DNA of 64,000 bases, taken from contig NC_080571.1 of the NCBI RefSeq assembly GCF_030247185.1, positions 352,156,254 to 352,220,253 of the forward strand. Reading direction: 5' to 3'. Shown here piece by piece: positions 22,239 through 33,394 of the stretch. The DNA comes from Malaya genurostris. Taxonomy: Eukaryota; Arthropoda; Insecta; Diptera; Culicidae. Position numbers and translations under genes: made by a program. Numbering within the stretch: position 1 is the stretch's first letter; each line of letters begins with the position of its first letter. The notes under the pieces were generated by a model. It was not told where the DNA came from, did not search any database, and was given only the letters and a program-made list of their open reading frames with translations.

Positions 22239-22813
22239 ATAAAAACCTGTTTTAATCCACCTAGTGGTGTAATGATGCCTTTCTCGTATCAATCATACCA
22301 TCATATATAATACTGTGGTATTCTTCAAAATAATTTTCTTCAATTCCTAATAAGAATAACCGAAATCGGTTTGTTCGACCGTCTACTGATAAAAACTATT
22401 AATTGGAGAAGATTTGAGGTCGATTTAGAAAACTTTTTACGGTTTTTCGCTCTTTTCAGTGATGGTATACAATTTTTAAAACACTTTACCTTATATTTTC
22501 AGATCCGGAAGCCGGATCCAGATGAAATTCAGGAATTATGGGACCACAGGACCTTTCATTTGAACCTAAGTTTATGAAAATCGGTCGCGCCATCTATGTG
22601 AAAAGCTAGAAAACATATTTTCATTTTGTTGCACATTTTACCCCATAACTCCGGAACCAGAAGTCGGATTCAAATAATATTCAGGAATTTTGTATGGGAC
22701 CACAAGACCTTTCATTTGAATCTAAGTTTGCGAAAATCGGTTCAGCCATCTCCGAGAAAAGTTAGTGCAAAAAAACGTTACATACACACATACGCACATA
22801 TGAGAAAGGCAAA
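22239..22813 (+). repeat. Tandem-unit interspersed repeat, two units
   Basis: It starts AACCTGTTTTAATCCACCTA and ends CATATGAGAAAGGCA. It contains two units about 148 bp apart, each with a CCGGAA..GTCGGAT word, the phrase GACCTTTCATTTGAA and AAAATCGGT. A short CACACATACGCACAT stretch precedes the end, at the place where the 36.5-kb copy has its long (GT)n. Confidence 0.7.
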
Positions 22814-22872
22814 AAGGGGAGCGTCTGGCGTGTAACATGAAACATATTCTTGTATTTTCATAAGTAACTTTT

Positions 22873-23033
22873 ATGGCGTTTTTCATTGAGAAACACTGGT
22901 GTCGTGGATTGCTCTGGTTTTGCACTTTCGAGCAGAAATGGCAATGAAACACCGTCAAAATGTTGCATTTCTGCTCGAAAGTGCAAAATCAGAGCAATCC
23001 ACGCCACCAGTGTTTTTCAATGAAAAACGGCAT
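22873..23033. repeat. Near-perfect 68-bp inverted repeat with 25-nt loop
   Basis: The left arm 22873-22940 and right arm 22966-23033 pair at 64 of 68 positions; in a plus-strand transcript two of the four mismatches become G-U wobbles. The arms contain GTGGATTGCTCTG and GCACTTTCGAGCAGAAATG. No transposase or TA-type duplication is obvious at the edges. It could be a foldback MITE or a hairpin-RNA source. Confidence 0.9.
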
Positions 23034-23345
23034 TAGAAAGTGGAAAATCATGTTTGTTAAATTGTTGTATCTGAAACATATAGCCATGTATATGTTATAG
23101 GTCATAAATTAAAGATATGAAATATCCAAAATTTCCTAAAATCTGCTCGGTTTGAATTTGGTAACTCGAATTAAATAAAAGAATTGAAAAAAGCATTTTA
23201 TGTGGTTCATGATAACTGATCGGGTTCGTCGACTCATACGGTTGTAGTGTATTGAATATAAATTGAATGACTAAATTGACCATCTTAAACAAAACGCACA
23301 AATGCGTCTCTCTCGTCCTAGTCAATTAAAAATACTAATGACTTA

Positions 23346-24285
23346 AGGAATGTATCGATAAGTAGTTAGCAACATTCAAACAGTTATTACTCTGAAATGG
23401 CTTAATTTTTTGCAGCGTGTTTTGCGATGACACGTTTTGTTTACATGTCAATAACAGCTGCGCAATCGATTGGTTCCGGTACGGTTTATCGTTTCAATGA
23501 TGAGTCGAATTGATCCGGAAACGCGAAAGAAAATTCTGCACACTTGGTGCTCAGAAAGTGGTGTCACGTACAACGAAATTGCAAAACGGGTGAAAGTGCA
23601 CCACACCAGTGTCAAAAATATTATCGAGAAGTTCGGTAAGAACCTTTCCATGAAGGATTTGCCCCGATCCGGTAGGAAAACGGGTCCCAGCCAGCCCGGC
23701 CGGGACTTAAAAGTGGTTGAGTACATCAGGAAAAACCCATCGGCGTCGACGCGGGATTTGGTCAAGCAGTTCAACACCAGCATCGGGATGATTCAACGGA
23801 TCAAAGTTCGGAACTCCCCGAAAACGTACAAGAAACAAAAGTTGCCGAAAAAATCCCTGGTACAGCAGGGCCGGATTTGGTTTCAGCTCACTACGCCAAC
23901 TCCGTTCTACAGTGGTTGTCAAAAAATAATGTACAATTCGTGGAAAAGGACATCAACCCACCGAACTGCCCGGATCTTCGGCCAATTGAAAGGTATTGGG
24001 CACTTTCGGAAGGAAGGTACAGTGTCCCAAAACATGCAGGAGTTGAAAAAAAATTGGTCAGCTGCCACCAGGAAAGTCACAAAATTAACTGTGAAGAATT
24101 TAATGAAGAATGTCAAGTCCAAAGTGCGAGCGTTTCACAGAGACTAGGATTTTCTTCAATATAATCAGTGAAATGCATAAAAATGTAATTTTTCTACAAT
24201 ATATCGAAAACTGATGTCAAAATATGTTTTTTTCGCTTTTTTTATTCAATAACCAATGTTGCTAACTACTTTTCGATACACTCCT
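23346..24285 (+). mobile_element. DD37E-type transposon, internally deleted, TA duplication
   Basis: Terminal inverted repeats of about 28 bp begin AGGAATGTATCGATAAGTAG; the right end is the complement of AGGAGTGTATCGAAAAGTAG. TA flanks both sides (23344-23345 and 24286-24287). The 940-bp size reflects loss of roughly the first half of the catalytic domain. Confidence 0.88.
23497..24147 (+). pseudogene. DD37E transposase, deleted and with compensating frame changes
   Basis: The N-terminal DNA-binding domain is clean (MMSRIDPETRKKILHTWC, HHTSVKNIIEKFG, then DLPRSGRKTGPSQPGRDLKV and SASTRDLVKQFNTSIGMIQR) up to about residue 120. A deletion then removes the first catalytic aspartate. The second and third acidic residues are readable only in the next frame (23877-24030): after PDL comes NSVLQWLSKNNVQF and CPDLRPIERYW, with 37 residues between D and E. 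The original frame resumes for the C-terminus (NMQELKKNWSAATRK, KNLMKNVKSKVRAFHRD) to the stop near 24145. The original frame stays open throughout, so a 217-residue hybrid protein with an intact DNA-binding half is possible. The ATG pair at 23497/23500 is the natural start. Confidence 0.85.
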
Positions 24286-24532
24286 TATAACCATACATAG
24301 TTAGTACCTGTATTACTAGCGAACAAACAAAGCCCACCGCATTCAATCACTAAAAATATTCCGTATTTCTATGTGTCGGTCTTGCACGATACGCTTTGTG
24401 CGATGATTCGTTCAATTCATGTGGTTGAAATTTTACCAGCCTTATTTTGGCACTGAATTTCACCTTAATGCTCGTTCTTACCAAACATATTTCAAATAGC
24501 AATACATTGTCTAATGATGGTGACACACGCTA

Positions 24533-25805
24533 ACAGTTCGGCTGAAAAGTTCGTATCGTTTAATAGAAACACACATTTTTTTGCCAAAATTCGTTTTTAT
24601 TATTCAACATAATTGCCATCAGAGCCGATACAGCGATCATAGCGATCTTCCAACTTTTCGATACCATTTTTGTGGTACGATTTGTCCTTTGCCTCAAAAT
24701 AGGCCTCAGTTTCAGCGATTGCCAATTCATTGCTTCTAAATTTTTTACCAGCGAGCATTCTCTGAGAACAGAAAAAAGTTACTGGGGGCCAAATCTGGAG
24801 AATACGGTTGATGAGGGAGCAATTCGAAGCCCAATTCGTTCAATTTCAGCATGGTTTTCATCGACTTGTGACACGGTGCATTGTCTTGATGAAACAAAAC
24901 TTTTTTCTTCTTCAAATGAGGCCGTTTTTTTAAATTTCGTCCTTCAAATGCTCTAAGAACGCTATATAATAGTCACTGTTGATGGTTTTTCTCTTTTCAA
25001 GGTAGTCAATGAAAATTATACCATGCGAATCCCAAAATATAGACGCCATAACCTTACCGGCCGATTGTTGAGTCTTTCCACGCTTTGGGTTCGGTTCATC
25101 GCGTGCAGTCCACTCAGCTGACTGTCGATTGGACTCCGGAGTGAAGTGATGGAGCCATGTTTCGTCCATTGTTATATATCGACGAAAAAAATCGGTTTTA
25201 TTTCGATATAACAGCTCCAAACACTGCTCAGAATCATCAATTCGTTGTTGTTTTTGATCGATTGTGAGCTCACGCGGCACCCATTTTGCACAAAGCTTTC
25301 TCATATCCAAATATTCGTGAATAATATGTCCAACACGTTCCTTTGATATCTTTAAGGTGTCAGCTATCTCGATCAACTTCACTTTACGGTCATTGAAAAA
25401 CATTTTGTGGATTTTTTTCACGTTTTCATCGGTAACAGCCTCTTTTGGCTTTCATCGTCTTCGGTGCTCATATGACCAGTACGAAATTTTGCAAACCACT
25501 TACGAATTGTTGCTTCGCCCGGTGCAGAGTCTGGATAACACTCATCAAGCCATTTTTTGGTATCGGCGGCACTTTTTTCATCAAAAAGTAGTGTTTCATC
25601 AACACACGAAATTCCTTTTTATTCATTTTTTTCACAATAACAAAAGTAGCTTCACTCAAAATGCAATATCTCACAAACTAATAATCAGACAGCTGTCAAA
25701 TTTATACACGTATCTTTTGAAGGTTGGTACTAACTGAAAATAGTATGGATTTAATTCTAGTGGCGCCCTCTCATAGAAAAAATACGAACTTTTCAGCCGA
25801 TCTGT
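24533..25805 (-). mobile_element. Mariner element, near full length, decayed
   Basis: Inverted ends ACAGTTCGGCTGAAAAGTTC (left) and the complement of ACAGATCGGCTGAAAAGTTC (right) are flanked by TA (24531-24532 and 25806-25807). Length 1,273 bp is typical for mariner. It belongs to the same family as the copy at 62864-63771, in opposite orientation. Confidence 0.9.
24600..25626 (-). pseudogene. Mariner (DD34D) transposase pseudogene
   Basis: Read from the ATG at 25626 (MNKKEFRVLMKHYFLM). A 1-nt loss right after this point and a gap of about 10 nt near 25447, where the RSGRP linker should be, break the frame. The longest open part (25421-24930, 163 codons) holds the second HTH (IEIADTLKISKERVGHIIHE) and the first catalytic motif YITMDETWLHHFTPESNRQS, then GKTQQSAGKVMASIFWD and SDYYIAFLEHLKDEI, where a stop follows. 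The remaining catalytic part and C-terminus (AGKKFRSNE, RYDRCIGSDGNYVE) are in other frames, with a small deletion before the AGKKF word. At least four lesions make it inactive. Confidence 0.88.
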
Positions 25806-25807
25806 TA

Positions 25808-28800
25808 TTCGCATAAAATATCATAAAATACCATAAATGCATATAAAATCGAATCCACTGTAGCATGATAACGGCAAACTAATGGCATAATATATACTTT
25901 TGAAATATAATGTTTCAACCCTTAATATTTGACTGATTACTGAACTCATACATACCTTGCGCAACAATGCAAAAGTGAAGTGTGCCGTTTTTCTTTACCA
26001 AAATGAACCACTGTGCCAGCAAATTGAAATAAGAATCACAGTGATCACGTCTGATTTGCTCTCGCTGTTTTCTTTTTTTTTTGTGCCAACTCGACACATG
26101 ACACTATTGTGCGAGGGCTTCTTGGCGATGCTTCCTCCTTCCCGGACCCGTTTCTTCCGCCAATATGCCCATTATCGTAAATGTTTGATAGAAATATCAT
26201 AAAGTAGCAAATATCAATAAATCTACTCTATTCTGTAGGGATTACCGGTCCCGACAGTTTGTACATTTCATACAGAGTAACCGCGTATGAAACAGGACGA
26301 CACATCTCCTTTGCTCTCTGTTGTTACTCGCCGCAGAACTAGCCTTTATGAGATATTCTCCTTCACCTTGGCCCTCGCAAATTTGCTCAGGGCTCAATTC
26401 GGTAGCAGTGCGAATCGTGATCAAATCGAATTTTTCGCCCGCTCTGCTGGAGTCGATAGGTTTTCAATGGACAAATGGCCATAATTTATAATTTTTGTCC
26501 ATCTCACTCGGGTTTGGACGTCTGCTGTAGCCATTCAGTGAGGAATAACTCGTGCCATTCGTCCATGTGACGGGACCAACCAGCTGAACCATGTGCCGAG
26601 TGTGCAATCACAGAACTTGTCCAGCTGTAACATAAGTTGAAGTTGAAATCGAAACCTGTAATACAAGAGTTATGGACAGCTTCGGGAAACGGACGCATCG
26701 AACCTTAATGTTTAATGCATACAAGTGAGATCGAGCGGACACGATGGGAGTTAGGTCGGGATGAAAGTGGGTGGTGGTGGTAGACGGTATAGTGTGCACT
26801 GAACATGATTCATCAATTTACCGCTCTTTTGATGATGAAAATATGAGAAGCGTAAAAACACACATAAACGAAGCGAAAACCGAAAACGGAGAAGTAAGAA
26901 AAAAAGTCTGCTATCTGGGGCGAGGTCAGAAAATTGCCCGAAGGAGTTTGCAGTCCATCGACTGCTTCTGGCCGATTCCAGTTGCCCTGATGCACATTTC
27001 GATAGAACAAACAAAGAAAGCAATGATGAAAGAAATAATTATCAATTGGAAAATTTGCTAATTTTCCTCTTTGACCCACCATTGATAGTGATATGTCGGA
27101 ATCGTTAGTTTTCCCCCAGTCGTTCTCAATCAATGTCAATTATGTAGCGTTTTGTTTGCCTGTCAGAAATTAATCTATCTGCCGAACACTTCCTCACTAC
27201 GGGCGACGCGACTCGTATGAATAGTTCGGTAGTTTGGAAAAAGTACATCATCAGTTTGCGTGGGTGTCGAATGGAATAAATCGTTTTTGTCGATGACCAG
27301 GAAAATTGACTGAATAGTTCTATAATTGCAATGACATTTTTGTATCTCGAAACTAGTTACAAATGTTTGTATTGTGTTTCGTGCTCTGATAATTGATGAC
27401 CACGTAGTTTAGAATGCGTAGTTTAAATGAAGCTAAATAAATATTTTTGATCTTGGCATTAGTAAAACCGTTTTCCGGGACTCGTTCGCAATTCCACTGA
27501 AGAAAGATAAGTTTCGCACGTTTGTAGGAAACTTGTTGATCCAATACGGTTTACGCAACCTAAATGTACAATCATGTCACTGAGCTGGCTTAATCGTTTC
27601 TTTCTTCTAAGACGCAAAAAGGCCGCCCAAACGCTTAACCTCAATGTTCAGTCATAAATATTTTAATTGCCCATCTATCATGGCGTTTGGACCGATTGTA
27701 GAGTGCTACTCAGTTTTCGGACTTTTGCACGTACGTAGTCACAGATTGTATGGAAGTTATCTGCTCCACCGATTGGTTCACGACGCTGGACTAGGTTTCC
27801 CATGCGGTTGATCAGTCGTGATGGCTGATTGTCGGCCGAGGATTGGTCGACAGAATCGACTTATAGAAAATAATAAAATCTACCTAAGGAAAAAAAAGGA
27901 AAGGAAACATAGAAACGAAGATCATTACCTCATTAAAATCTACGAGTATTCCGGTGGCGTCGGCACTATTAAATCATCTAAGGCGACAAGTGAACTGATC
28001 ATTTTGATCAACGCTGACCAACCGCACGGTTTCAAATCTAAAGTGGTCTTCGGGCCATTATTTTTCATGAAGAATCGAACTGCTAGAGGTAGAGGAACGG
28101 AGGTATCATCAAGACGATTGTCGATAAGTTCAAAGTTAAATTTTATTGCTTCTGAAAACTATAATTTTTGTATAACGAAAAAAGTTAAAATTATCTGGTG
28201 GTGAAGTTTTTTTTCTCTCTCTGAAGATCGATTGTTCGACCTACCTTGCTAAGTCGCCAGTGACTGGAATACAGGAAATTTAATGTCACATTCTCTGCTG
28301 AAGTATGAGAACCTCAACCGCTCAGAAAATTTTATTGCCATTAACACAAAGCGATAAACAAACAAATGCTGTGATGGTAACGATGACGGCCATCAAAAGC
28401 CATCGTTATTATGATTTCTCTCATTTCGTTATGATTTATAATTTTTAATTAATCAACACCGGCCAGCTGATGAGCTGGCCGTGAGAAGAGGAAGAATCGC
28501 TACAGAACAAATAGTTTGTCATCATTTCGAGGAGTAACCAAAAAACAAAAACCCTTGCTAGGCGCCTGGGAATTCGTGATTTTATGATCTGCTCGTGTAA
28601 ACTGAGTTCAAACGTACAGTAAAACCTCGGGTGGCAGCGATGTTGAAAGATATTATGACCCAACGACAAACCACTTGATTCAAATTGGTTCGCTGTAATC
28701 AATTATAATCTTATATTTCTTTCGTGGTGATTAATTTGCACGTGATAAATGAAAAATCTTCTATCTCTGAAATATGTTACTCTCGGCAATTCATATCAAA

Positions 28801-29797
28801 TGTCTCCAAGTCAGATGCATAATAGAACCGTTTATTTTTAACGAGATTTCCATTTCATCTTCACTCATGTTTTAATATTTTAGCAGACGGCCAGCAAAGC
28901 GTTGATTCGATGCTGAGAAGGTACTTATTAATGTCAGCTTATGATGGTCGTACCAAGAAAGACGTAAAGAAATAATTAGTCAACCAATTTAGTTTTAGAT
29001 GAGCTTCCGACGGCCGTCTCGTACCTATAGAAGCCGCAGTGTATATTAGCCGTTAGCGGATACCGTTTCAGTGTAGGTAATTATAATCCAGAGGCAGTAG
29101 ACCGTATTGTGGACACTTGGTACTTTTTGTGTTTATACTTGGCATATCTTTGCTGAAATATGATGACGCTCCGAACCGCTGCAAATGATTTTAAGCAGAG
29201 ATACAATGTGACTACTAGCAGAAACATCTTTAGTTTCTTACACACTTTCAGAAATGCCTTCCCAGTAAGTTCGTTACACAATGTTTTAACTACGGTTATA
29301 CAATCACTAACGGTCGTGCATTGTGTGTGGTTTTAGTGATACATAAGAACAAAGAGAAGAAACCTCATATAACGATTCAGAATAGTGGTTATGGATTTTG
29401 GTTACATTTCCATTTGTTAATCATCTGACGATAGCATATAGAGCATCGAGCTTTGAAAGTATTTATGATTTGTTAACGCTTCATTAGACAACATGTCCAA
29501 CATTTTATAAATAATCAAAATAACGTTGGGAGTTTGTTTGTTTGATGGGCAATTTTGTGAAAGATATAGAATAGAAAACATTAATCCATTGCTCGGTCAG
29601 AATATAGAATAAATCTCCGGACAAAGCTTCATTCTCCGTTTCAATTAATAGAACTAATACTAAAATAACATTGGAGATACCCATTGTTTCTAATCACTAG
29701 GACACTTCAATAACTAAACACAATTGTGAAGTTCTAACGGTAACGATTGTGTTAAAAGCGGCTATTCCACTTTGCTAATACCAAGGGTTTGCAACAG
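25808..29797. other. Long spacer, no recognisable gene
   Basis: Open frames up to 128 codons (27818-28204 plus) exist, but none shows a motif I recognise or convincing codon use. At 26813-27139 and 26771-27061 frames overlap on opposite strands, as expected by chance. No tandem repeat or transposase scrap was noticed. This may be unique intergenic or intronic sequence. Confidence 0.35.
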
Positions 29798-29965
29798 CTT
29801 GGATTACTTGCCAGTCTCGAAATGGATTACTTCGATTACTTATATTATTACCCTGATTATTTCTTGATTACTCGATTACTTTTAAAATCTGATTACTCGA
29901 GATTACTCGGAATTACTTCTTGTCTATGGTAATATTTCTTCAGGATTACTGAATTACTTTCAATT
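29798..29965 (+). repeat. GATTACT-rich simple array
   Basis: GATTACT(T/C) or close variants occur about ten times in 165 bp (for example GATTACTCGATTACTTTT). A related array stands at 35270-35450. Confidence 0.65.
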
Positions 29966-30045
29966 TCAAACGAGTATACGTCAGTATACAATTTTTCTAA
30001 AGTGAGCTAACCACGAAATTTAACTTTTTCGCATTGTCCGATTGT

Positions 30046-30288
30046 TTCCATTTTGTTTGTTGAATGAAAAGTTGCCACATCCCTGTGGAAACAACAAAAA
30101 ACTCGTTTCAGAACATCGGTGCCATTCAGGTTCCACGTAGAAACATTTATTCAATATGGGGTTGCAACAATCCAACTTGGATGATTTTGAAAACCCTTTG
30201 GTTGGACTAACGTTTGACTTTTCTCGGAGATGGTCGATTTTCACCAACTCAGAATCAAATGAAATGTCTTTTGGTCCCATACCAAGTT
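30046..30288 (+). repeat. Left copy of a 243-bp direct repeat
   Basis: This 243-bp segment, beginning TTCCATTTTGTTTGTTG and ending CATACCAAGTT, recurs at 32944-33186 with only two substitutions that I can see. The two copies exactly bracket the LOA-like element at 30289-32943. Sequence beyond each copy differs, as expected for a target-site duplication. Confidence 0.85.
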
Positions 30289-32943
30289 AATACCAATACC
30301 AAACCGGCTGTTCGGCCATCCATGGAAGTTGACCATCAATGTTAACTTCCCTCTCTGAGCAGGCTAGATAGCCGTGTAGTGTCGGTAGCGGTTTCCCAAC
30401 TGCTAAGAATAACGCTACGGTCCACCTGTACCGGTGGTATAAGTCCACCAAACAGGTAAGCCGTGTGGCATCCGGCGGAATTATTTTTTACCAAGAATTG
30501 ATCCACTGGTTTCCTATTCCATGTCGTAAAAGGCCACAAAAATAGGAGCTCCTAAGTCAAGGTGTATTTCCGTGCCGATGGCTGAATGGCTGCTGGAGGT
30601 TAAACATTGCAGTCGTGAACGGAATATCTTGGGTTTTTCCCTTACTGGATACACGCAATGCTTAGCAATCAACTTCTTTGATCATCGATTCGGCAGGCCA
30701 GAGATTAGAAAGCTGAGTGTCTGTGGGTGTCCTCAAGGTGGTGTACTATCCCCACTTTTATGGAACCTAGTCGCTGATAGTTTGTTAAGGAAACTTAATA
30801 ACCTTGGATTTCCGACTTATGGTTTTGCCGACGATTATCATATATTGATGACCGGTATAAGCATTAACACTCTCTTTGATTTAATGCAGCAAGCCCTGCG
30901 ATCTGTTGAACAATGGTGTTGTCAGGTTTGGATTATCTGTAAATCCGGGCAAAACATCAATGGTGCTTTTCACTCATCGTAGGATAATTACAGGAGCTCG
31001 TCCGTTGCAGTTCTTTGGTTCAGGGGTCACTGTGGTCGATCAAGTTAAATACGTCGGGGTTATTCTTGACTCAAAACTGAATTGGTCTGCTCACATTGAT
31101 TTCAGGATTAAAAGAGCTTGCATGGCTTTCGGCCAATGCAGACGAGCTTTTGGAAAATCATGGGGACTCAAACCCAGATATATTCATTGGATCTACACAA
31201 CTATCGTTAAACCAATTTTAGCATATGGATGTCTTGTATGGTGGCAGAAAGGAGAAGTCGCGACAGTTCAGTCAAAGCTAAATCATCTCCAAAGATGACA
31301 ACTCCTACTGCTGCTCTAGAGGCGCTACTGTGCATTAAACCACTACATGTGTTCCTAAAACAAGAAGCATTATCTTGTGCATACCGTCTTAGGGTTACAG
31401 GGCTTTGGAACAGTAACCCATTAGAATATGCTACCAGTCACACTCGCTTGTGGTCTCAAATGGTTCCGTGGGATGAGTATTTACTCGCTCCTAGTGACCT
31501 AACTCTCACATGCAGTTTTCCTTTTAAAACATTCAATGTGAGCTATCCTCTTCGTTAGGAATAATTGTCTGGTTGTCTGGAACGACAACTTGATGAACAC
31601 ATAGTTTGTTTTACGGACGGTTCTCTGTTGAATGGTCGTGCTGGTGCTGGTATCTACTGTCGTGAAATAGGCTGGAGCAGTCTCATTCACTTGGTAGATA
31701 CTGTACTGTGTTCCAAGCAGAAATCTACGCAATTCTGTGTGGAGTACAATCGGCACTTCAGCAGAGGATCTGTGGTAAACGTATTTATTTTTGTTCCGAC
31801 AGTCAGGCAGCCTTAAAAGCACTCAGTTCGAATGACTCACGGTCGAATCTAGTGATCGCATGTCGAACTCAAATTGAAGACCTCAGCATTTCAAATGCTG
31901 TTTACTTCTTATGGGTACCCGGCCATTCTGGTATTACTGGAAATGAATGGGCTGATGAGTTGGCTAGAACTGGTGCAGAGAATGATTTCGTTGGTCCTGA
32001 ACCAGCTTTACCACTTTCAACTAGTTGGATAAAGCACAAGATACGTTCTTGGGCTGCATCCAAACATGCCAGCTACTGGCGCAACTTGCAAACTTGCGCT
32101 CAGACAAAGCATTTCTACCAGATTTAGATCTGAAAATGTCAAAGTGTCTACTGCATTTCTCCAAGTATCATTGAAGTGTTCTGGTCAGAGCTCTGACTGG
32201 ATATTGCAAACTCAATTATCACATGGCTACTATTCAACGTGCTGAGTATTATTCGTGTGATTTGTGTGAATGCGATTATGGTACTTCATATCATCTGATA
32301 TGTAACTGTCCCGCATTGACGCAGCTACGTATCCGGGTTTTTGGTTCTCCATACATGGTTGAGTCTGTGTATGCGGAGCTAAAATTGAAGGATATTCTCT
32401 CGTTTCTCACCCAATGTGGTAAGGAGCTATAGTCAGAAGGGTTCATCGTTCTTCCTGGAGTGAATGAATCCCTTCTGTATTAACCTTAAATAGGGTTTGG
32501 CAGATTGTTTGGCATCCTCTGGGGGGTACCGAATTTACTTCTGCTCGTACATACTGCGAGTCGTTTTGCATTCTTCCGGGAGTGCAGAATGGTGTCGCTT
32601 TTGTAAGATCTCTAAATCCTCTCGGGGGTTGGAGGTTTTATTAACAGCAGACTGTTCGGGACCTCGTAGAGGTTCAGAATTTCCTTCTGCTTCCACTAAA
32701 TGTGATCCTCAGCAGATTGTTCAGCATCCCTTAGGGGTGCAGAATTTACTTCTGCTTTTATGTGTTTTTGTGTCGTCAATTTTTCCCATCCTCCTAGTCC
32801 AACCCTTACCATTTCCTTTCAATCCTTCCCTCTTATATATCGGGAAAATGATGCTAAAAACAAATTGATGGCAAGGCACAAATCTCCAAATATCAAGGGG
32901 AACGTGCCATTTGAGCCAATTTGTTCTGATTCCTGATTCCTGA
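30289..32943 (+). mobile_element. LOA-like non-LTR retrotransposon, internally deleted
   Basis: The element has a leader-like part (30310-30650) also present at 46335-46680, a reverse transcriptase and RNase H region with several lesions, and a 3' UTR of about 490 bp. The 3' UTR contains repeated modules around CAGATTGTTTGGCATCCTCT and GAATTTACTTCTGCT at about 32501, 32646 and 32705. It ends in three copies of TGATTCC (32927-32947) instead of poly(A). RNase H after an RT with GCPQGGVLSPLLW favours LOA over R1. The endonuclease and most of the early RT are missing, so an internal deletion joins the leader to the RT near 30650. Clade naming is by motif memory. Confidence 0.72.
30650..32432 (+). 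pseudogene. LOA-like ORF2 remnant: reverse transcriptase and RNase H
   Basis: Reverse-transcriptase motifs are SVCGCPQGGVLSPLLWNLVA (about 30716), YGFADDYHILM (about 30820, catalytic ADD) and, after a frameshift near 30940, GLSVNPGKTSMVLF, VKYVGVILDSKLNWSAHI and CLVWWQKGE. A further shift near 31290 leads into ALEALLCIKPL. A TAG at 31556 precedes RNase H: CFTDGSLLNGRAGAGIYCRE (about 31605), after another shift FCSDSQAALKAL (about 31793), and WVPGHSGITGNEWADELAR (about 31915). A last shift near 32105 precedes the C-terminal Cys/His motif CDLCECDYGTSYHLICNC (about 32260). With about five lesions and no endonuclease it is inactive. Confidence 0.8.
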
Positions 32944-33186
32944 TTCCATTTTGTTTGTTGAATGAAAAGTTGCCACATCCCTGTGGAAACAACAAAAAAC
33001 TCGTTTCAGAACATCGGTGCCATTCAGGTTCCACGTAGAAACATTTATTCAATATGGGGTTGCAACAATCCAACTTGGATGATTTTGAAAACCCTTTGGT
33101 TGGACTAACGTTTGACTTTTCTCGGAGATGGTCGATTTTCACCTACTCAGATTCAAATGAAATGTCTTTTGGTCCCATACCAAGTT
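32944..33186 (+). repeat. Right copy of the 243-bp direct repeat
   Basis: Partner of 30046-30288; the differences I see are CACCTACT for CACCAACT and CAGATTC for CAGAATC. Downstream it continues into sequence with GATTCCGGAAGCATCGG and TTCTCAGCCATAGC, resembling the tandem-unit repeat vocabulary, so the insertion target was probably itself a repeat. Confidence 0.85.
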
Positions 33187-33394
33187 TTTGAAGTGTTGTC
33201 CGGCTTTCGATTCCGGAAGCATCGGAAACAGGGGTCAAAAATTTAAAATTGAACACATTTTTCTCAGCCATAGCTTGAGTTACTTTCACATATTTAGGTT
33301 TGAATGAAAGTTCATATCACTTTATTTCTTCCGAACAAGAGTTCCGGCAGCGGGATTACAAGGTGATGAGTGTAAAAATCAATGTTGGTCGAAT

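Noticed and set aside
27818..28204. 128-codon open frame as a host gene
   Set aside because: No domain, Lys/Ile-rich composition and no splice or promoter context; kept only as spacer.
29798..29965. Telomere-like or CRISPR-like array in the GATTACT region
   Set aside because: The spacing is irregular, there are no spacers of fixed size, and the heptamer is degenerate.
30046..33186. LTR retrotransposon interpretation of the 243-bp direct repeats
   Set aside because: The interior has LOA-like RT and RNase H order with no gag, protease or integrase; the repeats do not start TG or end CA, and the element ends in TGATTCC repeats.
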